The notes under the pieces are model-generated. The model ran no database searches, was not told the origin of the DNA, and saw only the letters and a program-made list of their open reading frames with translations. DNA of 64,000 nt from Nansenia antarctica. Taxonomy: Eukaryota > Chordata > Actinopteri > Argentiniformes > Microstomatidae. Both the position numbers and the translations under genes were made by a program. Position 1 is the stretch's first letter. Each line of letters starts with the position of its first letter. The stretch covers positions 8,299,231-8,363,230 of the forward strand of contig OZ022346.1 of the NCBI GenBank assembly GCA_963989245.1. The letters run 5' to 3'. Positions 19,801 to 27,887 of this stretch are shown in pieces.

Positions 19801-21385
19801 GGCTTACCCTGATGATCATTATTCTAAGGAGGTTATTCGCAGGAGGGCCTACCCAGAAAATGATCCCCTCAAGCAGTTCTATTCAGAAGAGGTTCTTCGT
19901 GGGAGAGCTCACTCTGTTGAGGCCCCTCAAGACAGGAACTTTCTGAAAGATGAATCACATGGTCATGCCTATCCTGAAGTGGACCCTGTTCAAAGCTACT
20001 TTGAAGATAACCATGGGAGGGGATACATTGAGGATGTGACCCATCGAAGAGCTATTCCTGAAGACCCTTACTCTGAATCTGCCAATAGAAAAGGCTTCAT
20101 CAAAGAAGATGCGAAGCACAGGGCTTTCCCTGAGGGGCAACCTGATGAGCTAGCCTACTCAGAATCTGACCCTCATCGGCGGACTCGTGACAGGGATTCA
20201 AATGGGAGGGGCTATTCAAAGGAGGCACTCTGGCCAGCAGCTGGGGAATGGGGGGCAGACAAGAATAGGTTCACAGTGCCAATGGAAGAGGGTGGTCAAC
20301 ACAGTAGAGACCATTTGTTAGACCTAGTTAAGGCCATTCGTCAGGAGGGAAGGGGAAAGAGCTTCGAGGCCAGCAGAGCACCCCTTCAGAGGCCAGCAGA
20401 GGCCAGCAGAGCACCCCTTCAGAGGCCAGCAGAGGCCAGCAGAGCACCCCTTCAGAGGCCAGCAGAGGGCAGCAGAGTGAGGTCTGAGATCCCAGAACCT
20501 TTCAGACAATTTCTGTCTGGGGCCACAGTTAGTAACAAGTACCCTGAGAAGAGCCGGTTCTCTGATGCCACAGACCAGGAGATGGATGTGGTTAAAATAA
20601 TACGTGTTGATGACTCTAATAGACCACGGCAGGAAACCTTTGCCAAGCCACAGGGTGTCTACCAGGGGACAAGCTCCAGAGCTGAGATGACACGGACACA
20701 GACTCCAGACACAGGCAATGTTTTGGATGTGTTGAGCAACATACACATTGAGAATGTGGAAGAGGCCAACTTCCTGAAGGACAAGCTGTGTCATCTTCTG
20801 AAAGAGTTCCAAGCCAACCAATCAGAGAAGGTTGAGCACAAAAGCCAAGGACCAACAGTTGTCTCCAAAGACTACAATCACATGAGCAAGGGCCACCTGG
20901 AATCTACTAGAGACCAATACGAAAGAAACTTCAGCCAAGTACAAGAGGAGAGACATTATGGAAGCCAACCCAGGCGATCACCGAAACTCTACTCCCCAGA
21001 AACTACACAGGGTCTCTACAGAGAGAGACCCAGAGATGCAGAGGAGCAATTGGAGAAACACAGCCATGCAAGTCGTTCTGAACCCAGAGGTTCAAGGAGA
21101 AACCATTATGAAGAGGTCTTTGGACAGGTTGACAGGTACCCACCATCCCATGCCTGGCAGGAAGAGCCATTGAAGTATCCGGAGAGGTCCCAAGGGTCCA
21201 TGTACCCAGATGACTATCCACCTGCTGTGGATGAGTTTTATGACCCTTACCAACCTACACCCCCCACTCGAAGGGAGTGGGGATATGGGATGCCCCCTGG
21301 CCCTCAGACCTCCACTAGCCTAGACAAAATCACCTCATACCTCACGCTGCTAGAGCAGCCTAGCCAGTGTGCCTTCCATAGTTAA
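16898..21385 (+). CDS. Gag-protease polyprotein fused to a captured unidentified sequence (1495 aa)
   Basis: The first ATG in frame (16898) was chosen. Residues ~1-300: Glu/Arg-rich, with a duplicated coiled-coil segment (RERLQFERERLQMEGAERAA). Residues ~340-560: BEL/Pao gag core (YAILLQHVRNPRAHNMVLAH, LADLDARYGRP). Zinc knuckles start at ~602 (CPYCTSEHWFNEC) and ~635 (CWNCGRDHLAKNC). An aspartic protease follows with VLDDGSERTIL at ~725. The start of the pol region (LWTLDVAPYKNEKLYVRSKE) ends at ~942. From there to the stop, ~553 residues share nothing with reverse transcriptase: diverged repeats of the RAYPENDP...YSEE type, three in-frame copies of EASRAPLQRPA (20371-20469), a helical segment (EEANFLKDKLCHLLKEF) and a Pro/Tyr-rich tail. 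No introns are seen, as expected for capture from a spliced RNA. The donor gene is not recognised. Confidence 0.9.
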   Translation: MAERSQPDKTVTPPSPPPEPEPRPQRVPRLPQRLQEYELELESSLSSSEERTPRDTVVGEAEVSAGARVASTETAIKEHQPEDEMAEQQGFAVETEEQEGEARSDSACGRKREGLSLNDLPPSTARSRPSSCRSVASSRSRVSVGSSASGADSMHSRGSSAALSEFMRQQAEMALERERLQFERERLQMEGAERAAERQRQEALERERIHFERERLQMEGAERAAERQMAREQLHAEKMEEVMQTMRDVCISRAPSARSSRASSARPSRVPSPEPPADGSMTPAMTVQLQAQLTTLKEEDQGPDRYAAQREPASLPGRGAIPQERSTPLGPPVNQKACRPDTQTVTPAPIIHYRMFPQVEGPKFPFFKDEDRSQYVELRICLDTLLDDSCSESYKYAILLQHVRNPRAHNMVLAHASAPTPYTRALADLDARYGRPWNHALAELQALEQQAPIKDERALDDFALRVHTLVGMLKTQGPAGASEITSTSNVERLLRKIPRFRQERFRRQQRVRNPGKLGLSMAAFAEFLLEEVHDTNVDAMGYAEPKKEREKGDRWDRPSSNRGRPVGVLHTEEEPRRERKARPEGKDSSQPPQKGRRGPPPCPYCTSEHWFNECSDFNNLSTEAKQRWLEENKRCWNCGRDHLAKNCTLRRKCNRCEEVHLNILHEVSLARSTEGTRSPRSGSAPEEETPVYYLDPTQSSGSKVLLKVVKVRLHHNNAVYDTYAVLDDGSERTILLQEAVRQLGLQGTEEKLTLRTIRRDLKEVTGARINFSISPAGRPSDRYRLQNVFTADQLALSRYDYPLERLRARYSHLRRVDLHPIEGAEPTLLIGSDNAALIVSLRPPLRGPRGCPMAVKTALGWALQGATEWRDRDGRATSSLHVRTEEVQTINCLHTSVDSMNAALLDNVQKLWTLDVAPYKNEKLYVRSKEDVYAIDLLKTKTNAKQRRDFLEEEVQRTSHPERIPQHQAYPDDHYSKEVIRRRAYPENDPLKQFYSEEVLRGRAHSVEAPQDRNFLKDESHGHAYPEVDPVQSYFEDNHGRGYIEDVTHRRAIPEDPYSESANRKGFIKEDAKHRAFPEGQPDELAYSESDPHRRTRDRDSNGRGYSKEALWPAAGEWGADKNRFTVPMEEGGQHSRDHLLDLVKAIRQEGRGKSFEASRAPLQRPAEASRAPLQRPAEASRAPLQRPAEGSRVRSEIPEPFRQFLSGATVSNKYPEKSRFSDATDQEMDVVKIIRVDDSNRPRQETFAKPQGVYQGTSSRAEMTRTQTPDTGNVLDVLSNIHIENVEEANFLKDKLCHLLKEFQANQSEKVEHKSQGPTVVSKDYNHMSKGHLESTRDQYERNFSQVQEERHYGSQPRRSPKLYSPETTQGLYRERPRDAEEQLEKHSHASRSEPRGSRRNHYEEVFGQVDRYPPSHAWQEEPLKYPERSQGSMYPDDYPPAVDEFYDPYQPTPPTRREWGYGMPPGPQTSTSLDKITSYLTLLEQPSQCAFHS
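20371..20469 (+). repeat. 33-bp in-frame triplication inside the captured ORF
   Basis: Three nearly perfect copies of a 33-bp unit (GAGGCCAGCAGAGCACCCCT plus TCAGAGGCCAGCA) encode EASRAPLQRPA three times. The period preserves the frame. Confidence 0.95.
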
Positions 21386-21412
21386 ATGAAACCGAGGGTT
21401 TCATGGGGCGGC

Positions 21413-22478
21413 TGTTATGAAGGCCCACAATTTAGAGCCAGTTAGTTTCCCCGAATCAGCCCTATTTTGCCCCTGTTATTTCCTTTATTATTTTCCATAC
21501 TATTCATGTACGTTTTCATGAATAGTGTATGTATTGTTATTGTAATTGTATAAGTTCTGTCTTAGATTTGTTTAGTATTGTGCAAGCGCCAGATTAGTGG
21601 GCGTGGTGTATGATTGGCGTACGTGACCGGATGTATGTTCGGTTGATATATATAGCGACGGAAGTGGTCTGTGCGTTAGAGTGACGAGAGTGAGAAGGAG
21701 AAGCAGAAGGAACCGAATGTGAGACAAAGATGGTGGATCAGTAAACGCACACGGTGCTGAGACCGAAGACAACACGAGTCATTTAGAGACCTGCCTTTAA
21801 CATTGACTGTTAGTAGTGAATCACGGGCTACCCGCAGCACCGCGGGAGTTCGGAGTTTGTTGAGTTGGCAGCGCTAGCCCAGTTTAGCTGTGTCCCCGTT
21901 AGCCAGCCTTGCTAGCCGCCGGCTGCTAACGTTGGCGCATAGCGAGACCCAAGCTGGACAGAGCCGTCGCCTCCACGAGGTGGATTGCGACCGACCGCCG
22001 ACACCACCGGAGCTGACCGTGGACCACCGGACCTGAGCCATTCACACATCGTCGTTGACTACGAAGAAGCCCCTTTCCCTTCGAGTTGCAACGTCACCCC
22101 CCCCCCCTTTGTCTGCTGCCTTCCTCGAAGCACATGCGAGCTCCAACCAGGCCTCAACGCGCTCATTTCAGTCCGGGACTCTGAGCCTTTTCAGGCCAGG
22201 TACTGTGTGTGAGTGAGTGATTGAGTGTGTGTGTGGCCGGCGGGGAGGGAGTATATATGGGGATGTATATATCATTTGTAGAAATAAATGTGTTTGTTCA
22301 TATTTGATACAGTTGCTGTGTGTTCAGTTGTCTGCTAATGCTAATGCTAGTAATGCTAGTCTAAAGGGTTGCTGGCGCCCCCTGCCTCTATCCTCCTACA
22401 CTGCCGATTTAGCTCAGAGTTAGTTAGATAACCAGCCCTTCCTAAATTCTACAGTCCTTTAGCTACTCCCTGGTTACA
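21413..22478 (+). repeat. 3' LTR
   Basis: 1066 bp, same length and almost the same sequence as the 5' LTR, followed by the target duplication GTATA. TATATATAG is at about 21647 and AATAAA at 22283-22288. Confidence 0.95.
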
Positions 22479-22529
22479 GTATATGTGGGTGTTAGGGTGA
22501 GGCAACCAAAGAGAGCAGTTCTGCTTTTG

Positions 22530-22725
22530 CAATCAGTTGCAGAAGGCAGCTCTGAGAAGCTAGCTCTGAGGAAGCTAGCTCTGAGAAGGCAGCTCTGAGC
22601 AGGCAGCTCTGAGGAAGCTAGCTCTGAGGAAGCTAGCTCTGAGGAAGCTAGCTCTGAGCACGCTAGCTCTGAGGAGGCTAGCTCTGAGGAGGCAGCTCTG
22701 AGGAGGCAGCTCTGAGGAGGCGTGA
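22530..22725. repeat. 15-bp minisatellite (GAAGCTAGCTCTGAG)
   Basis: About 13 units of GAAGCTAGCTCTGAG with variants GGCAGCTCTGAG. It lies in unique sequence just right of the LTR element. Confidence 0.9.
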
Positions 22726-23690
22726 AGCCTGACAGGATGTAGCCTGCTCACAGAGGCCTCCATGTTGGGCGGCCCTGCCTTGTGAGGCCTAGCTACCAGA
22801 GGATGTGGTTACTTCCTGTAGTGAAGCTTGGTAGAGAGGGAGAGCTTGGGGGGACAACATGTCCCCTTAGTACACAAGCACACAAAATAAAAACTCCTGT
22901 GAACTTGTTTAGAGAGCCATTATCAAATACTTCATTTAATCATTAAGTCTTTTCTTTTCTTATTGTTGAACAGACATGGGCAAAGGACATGTATCACAAT
23001 TACACTATTATTAGTGTGGCAGTTAAATAGAAATAGATCATTTCTTGATAATGTTCATCTGTTCCAGAGGACCCATTTGGCTTGTGAGTGCTCATTTTAG
23101 AACTAGTGGCTGAAAATATATACGTATATATAAAAAAAAAGAACAATAAAACATCCTGTATAATCTATTTAATCGTTTTTGTTACTGTGTAAAAAACATA
23201 ATGATTTATCTACAGTTTTTTCACCCTCAAACGTTTTTTTGGGGGGGGGGATGGTGTATCACATCACGAAGAAAAACAAAGCCACTACATTTATTTTTGG
23301 TTTACTGTGAGGTCAGTTTGCCTCTTTTTCCAATAAGCTAATAATACCTCGTCAGGGCAGGAATCAGTATGCTGTCTCCCTCCGTGGGTTTCCTCTCATT
23401 GTTTCTCTCAGTGTCTGAGGCTGATCAATCATTTTTGTCCAGTACCTCCCTGTACGCAATCATCTGTACCTAGCACGGAGAAGGTATGTCTCCCATTCCC
23501 CTGACTCTGTAACTGTCTGCCCCACCCTCCTCCCTCGAGTGAGGAAGAGAGTTTATAGTAACACGCAATGACTCAAAGGAAGTCTACCTGAAGTGTATTT
23601 CATAGAATGGTTTTTGGACTCGGAGCCACAAACACTTGAAATGAAGACAAAAGGATTGTTTCACTTCTCGGATCAACTTAATGAATGAAT
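22726..23690. other. Non-coding region, nothing recognised
   Basis: AT-rich sequence with a (G)10 run at 23241-23250 and no ORF or repeat family that I can name. Confidence 0.55.
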
Positions 23691-23691
23691 G

Positions 23692-24296
23692 AATGAATGA
23701 ATGAATGGTCTTTATTGTCATTGCTACAGTACAGGTACCAAACAACGAAATTTAGGAGGGGTGGCTCCCCTGGTGTTAGGAAAGAAAAAAAAACTTTAAA
23801 AAAACACAAGAAGGGAAGGAGCTGGTTTACATAAATAAAGGCTATGTACACTATCCACTATACTATACTGTACAGATAGACGACTAGGGTTGTCATATTG
23901 CACATAGTGTTATTGCACATTTATTTAAAGTGTCGCAGTTTGCAGGCTTGAAATGTACATATTTGTGCCTCAGCACTACACCTGATTTTTTCAGTCCAGC
24001 AGCTGCCATCAATCCGTCCAGACTGTCCAGGGCCCAGAACCTAGGTCTTTGCTGTGTTCAGGGCCTGGACGGCCCTGGGGTAGAAGCTGTTCTTCAGTCT
24101 GTTTGTCCTTGTGGCCATGGTCCTGAACCGCCTTTTCGAGGGCAGCCGGGTAAAGTGTTCGTACCCAGGGTGGGTTGGGTCCCTGGAGATCTTGGAGGCC
24201 TTCCTGACACAGCGTGTGTTGTACAGCTCCTCCAGAGAGGGGAGGGGGGCGCCGGTGATCTTCTGGGCTGTTCTCACGACTCTCTGTAGCGCATTT
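23692..24296 (-). mobile_element. 5'-truncated (ATTC)n-tail LINE, minus strand
   Basis: Minus-strand copy of the family at 9848-10496. RT C-terminus is encoded at 24277-24041 (KITGAPLPSLEELYNTRCVR and on to QALNTAKT), then 3' UTR and a GAAT tandem tail at the left end. Intact in frame over the preserved part. Confidence 0.88.
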
Positions 24297-24811
24297 CTCG
24301 TATCAGACTTTTAGATGATTGTATTACGTTTGTGTTGATTACTTAGTAATAGCTTTAGCTAACAAGGCCTGTTGTGAACATTTGGGGGGGACGGGCTCCC
24401 TCACAAACCTTTCAAATCTCCTATTTTCCCCAAACCTGCTCTTTGAGGATCAACACTGCGCAGCTATTTCAAGTGAACCTGACCCAACTGATCCAAAATG
24501 TTCCTTTCCTTCTCTGCCTGTTCTGTGTTTACAACCACGGTGACATTTGGAATGAAAACGGTCTCTCGCCGTCCACCCACAAGTTCTTTCTTGGGAAAGT
24601 ATCCACCCTGCTACAAGTCTCTAGAGAGTGCCATTTAGTCATTACCATCTGCCAAACAAATTGTAATCACACAAATATACCAACAACAATGCTCTGCCCC
24701 ATGTTGTTGGCAGGTGCCCCACTGCTGCGAGCCTCTCTGTCTGGGTTTATAGGCTCAGGCTACAGAAACAAACATTCAGTGGTACAACATTTAGTTGATT
24801 GTTACAGATAG
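24297..24811. other. Non-coding region
   Basis: Overlapping small ORFs (such as 24374-24811) have no recognisable domain; I treat this as unannotated intergenic DNA. Confidence 0.5.
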
Positions 24812-25245
24812 AAAATGCAATCTAATGGAGCTGATAGGTGCCCTTCAACGCACAAGTCTCTTAACAGGACGTGGCTGGTTCAATAAAGGGTCAAAAAGGA
24901 ACATAACTTCAGAATCTTTTTTTACCCGCTGTATTTGCACTCAAGCTTTCTATTTGGAGCTTTATAGATGTCGTTCGTGTTGTTAACGTTTGCTATTGTG
25001 TTTCTGATGTTGTTCAGAGAATACAACTGGAACACGTATCCCATTTTTGTCGTTTTGTCGTGAAAATAAGAATGATACAGTCATGATACCATAAACCGTG
25101 GTTAAACCGTAAACCGCGGTTTAATTTGGGGGCGTTTTAACGAAACGATACCGCCCAACCCTTCGTCTAACAATTATTCCGCAACACACATAACTCATAC
25201 ACCAGCCTCTTCTGAGGGATCATGGTGATGATGCTAAGCTAACCA
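24812..25245 (+). repeat. 434-bp direct repeat, left copy
   Basis: It matches 27443-27876 over 434 bases with no difference I noticed. After AAAA it starts TGCAATCTAATGGAG and ends GCTAACCA, so TG...CA ends as in an LTR are possible, and GGTTCAATAAAGG lies inside. But no primer site, no matching target duplication and no ORF between the copies support an LTR element. Confidence 0.85.
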
Positions 25246-25357
25246 CAGTGACAGTCGACAACAGTATCGACCATTCTTCATCTACGTCAGTCACTTATTG
25301 ATGGGAGGATGGTCTTGCTTCCAAATTAAAATGTGTATCACCATAAATGAAGATTCA

Positions 25358-25828
25358 ACATCCTAGTTTAATGAAGTGTGGTTCAACATCCTAGTTTAAT
25401 GAAGTGTGGTTCAACATCCTAGTTTAATGAAGTGTCATTCCACATCTTAGTTTAATGAAGTGTGATTCAACATCCTAGTTTAATGAAGTGTTATTCTACA
25501 TCCTAGTTTAATGAAGTGTCATTCAACATCCTAGTTTAATGAAGTGTTATTCTACATCCTAGTTTAATGAAGTGTCATTCAACATCCTAGTTTAATGAAG
25601 TGTGATTCAACATCCTAGTTTAATGAAGTGTGATTCAACATCCTAGTTTAATGAAGTGTGATAACATCCTAGTTTAATGAAGTGTCATTCAACATCCTAG
25701 TTTAATGAAGTGTCATTCAACATCCTAGTTTAATGAAGTGTGATTCAACATCCTAGTTTAACGAAGTGTGATAACATCCTAGTTTAATGAAGTGTGATTC
25801 AACATCCTAGTTTAATGAAGTGTGATAT
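25358..25828. repeat. 28-bp minisatellite, array 1
   Basis: About 17 units of GATTCAACATCCTAGTTTAA plus TGAAGTGT. Both this array and the one at 26818 are followed by the same ~45-base sequence (GATATTGTAAAATATATTTA and on), so part of the array and its flank was duplicated. Confidence 0.95.
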
Positions 25829-26119
25829 TGTAAAATATATTTATGAAATGTACAGTATCATACAAAAAAACGTTTTATTTAAAGAAAAAAAATACAATTC
25901 AAACATTCAAACAATAAATCAGCCGTGAGTCTTCATGTTCAGACCATGAGCAGGTTAAAGAAGACCTCAACATATCACTGAGAACTGTCATCAGAAACAC
26001 ATCTGGGAAATTGAACTAATCACAAAGGCTCACATCAACAAATTGTATAACATCGTTCTCAATTGAACAATAATGGAAATTAAACAAATATTCTCACCCA
26101 GTTAAAAAAAATAATACTT

Positions 26120-26260
26120 AAGGCTAGATCAAGTGCCATTGGTGAGAGTAACAAATTAGTAAACCACAACTCAACATTATATTTAAATCACAAAATAAGA
26201 GGGTTATTCATTCAATATAATGTTGAGTTGTGGTTTTATTGTTTGAATCTACAACTGTAG
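26120..26260. repeat. Short inverted repeat (hairpin)
   Basis: AAACCACAACTCAACATTAT at 26161 pairs with ATAATGTTGAGTTGTGGTTT ending at about 26236, separated by ~30 bases. It may be the centre of an AT-rich MITE, but I found no clear outer ends. Confidence 0.6.
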
Positions 26261-26817
26261 ATGGTTCAAGGACTACTGAGATATTCAATGCATAGATGAA
26301 CCCTTAAATCAATGTTATTGTTATACCAGCTCACATGAAATGGCCAATTCTCTTACACACCCACAATAGCAATTCTCAGGCACTATGAGATTTATTACAG
26401 ATGACAATTTCACAAACAATATTCTCGATGTTTGCTATGATAAATGCGCTTACAAAATCAGATTTGTGAATTAGTGCAGGTATCATGCCATAACAGTTAA
26501 GTTGAAGTGTCTTGTGTTGTGGTTTTGCAACGTGTAAGGGTCATAAGAGTGAGTCCTTAGATCATGGGTGGTTGCGAGCTGCAGTAGTCTGTTATAATCT
26601 ATGTTGAATGCAACGCATTGCTTTTCAATTGTTTTAAGAGACAAAACAATAACCAAAAGACAAAAAACATAAACTATGAACTCTTTGGGTCTGTTGACTC
26701 AAACAAAATGTAAGTCTCAATGACAAAATGTGTTCATTTTCTCAAATAAAGCAAAATTATGTTCATGCTGTTTATTTTGTCTTCTTATTTCAGGTGATAC
26801 ACGACTTTAAACTTACG

Positions 26818-26972
26818 TTTAATGAAGTGTGATTCAACATCCTAGTTTAATGAAGTGTCATTCAACATCCTAGTTTAATGAAGTGTGATTCAACATCCTA
26901 GTTTAATGAAGTGTCATTCAACATCCTAGTTTAATGAAGTGTGATTCAACATCCTAGTCTAATGAAGTGTGA
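26818..26972. repeat. 28-bp minisatellite, array 2
   Basis: Five to six units of the same 28-bp repeat as array 1, about 1 kb downstream of it. Between the arrays (25829-26817) I see only AT-rich non-coding sequence. Confidence 0.95.
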
Positions 26973-27442
26973 TATTGTAAAATATATTTATGAAATGTAC
27001 AGTATCATACAAAAAAAATAAAAAAATAAATAAAAAATACAATGCCATAATGTTGGTGACACTGTGTGTCACTGGGAGTAGCCCGCTGGTATGTACTATT
27101 TCTTACTGGGCACAATGGTTTATTTACAGGGACATTTACGCGCTACATGAAAGTGCACAGATACCCTGTGTGCAACTGTAAGCATGGTGTCCTTTCTGTA
27201 TATACATATATATACATTACATATGTGTATGTATACAGAAAGTAGCCACACACGTAAAGTTACAGTGCATTATAAAGCTTGTTGCATCATACATTTATGA
27301 CTGTGTTGTAACCCAAACAACTTGATAAAAAAAACTAAAACTAACAAAAAACAGTACAACCCAGTACAACCCCCCCCAACTTCTGCCCCATGTCCGCTCT
27401 ATTCCCGTGTTGAGCGTACCCTCCATATTTCAGTATATCATC

Positions 27443-27876
27443 AAAATGCAATCTAATGGAGCTGATAGGTGCCCTTCAACGCACAAGTCTCTTAACAGGA
27501 CGTGGCTGGTTCAATAAAGGGTCAAAAAGGAACATAACTTCAGAATCTTTTTTTACCCGCTGTATTTGCACTCAAGCTTTCTATTTGGAGCTTTATAGAT
27601 GTCGTTCGTGTTGTTAACGTTTGCTATTGTGTTTCTGATGTTGTTCAGAGAATACAACTGGAACACGTATCCCATTTTTGTCGTTTTGTCGTGAAAATAA
27701 GAATGATACAGTCATGATACCATAAACCGTGGTTAAACCGTAAACCGCGGTTTAATTTGGGGGCGTTTTAACGAAACGATACCGCCCAACCCTTCGTCTA
27801 ACAATTATTCCGCAACACACATAACTCATACACCAGCCTCTTCTGAGGGATCATGGTGATGATGCTAAGCTAACCA
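27443..27876 (+). repeat. 434-bp direct repeat, right copy, abutting the LAS1L stop codon
   Basis: Same sequence as 24812-25245. It ends at 27876, only 11 bases from the LAS1L stop codon (27888-27890), so it provides nearly all of that gene's proximal 3' UTR. On the minus strand it holds ATTAAA (27751-27756), a possible polyadenylation signal ~130 bases after the stop. Confidence 0.9.
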
Positions 27877-27887
27877 ATTAATTCGTT

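Larger units (their letters stand above)
15789..22483 (+). mobile_element. Complete BEL/Pao-type LTR retrotransposon with captured ORF segment
   Basis: The element proper is 15794-22478 (6685 bp), bounded by 5-bp target duplications GTATA (15789-15793 and 22479-22483). It has two 1066-bp LTRs beginning TG and ending CA, a primer binding site directly after the 5' LTR (TTGGTCCTTCGAGCCGGA, 16861), one long ORF, and a purine-rich tract (GAGGGTTTCATGGGGCGGC) ending just before the 3' LTR. Reverse transcriptase, RNase H and integrase are absent; their place is taken by unrelated coding sequence (19724-21385). It must have moved using enzymes supplied by a full-length relative. Confidence 0.93.

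Noticed and set aside
24812..27876. A second LTR retrotransposon with 430-bp LTRs
   Set aside because: TG/CA termini fit, but flanks do not give a target duplication, no primer site follows the left copy, and the interior is non-coding minisatellite.
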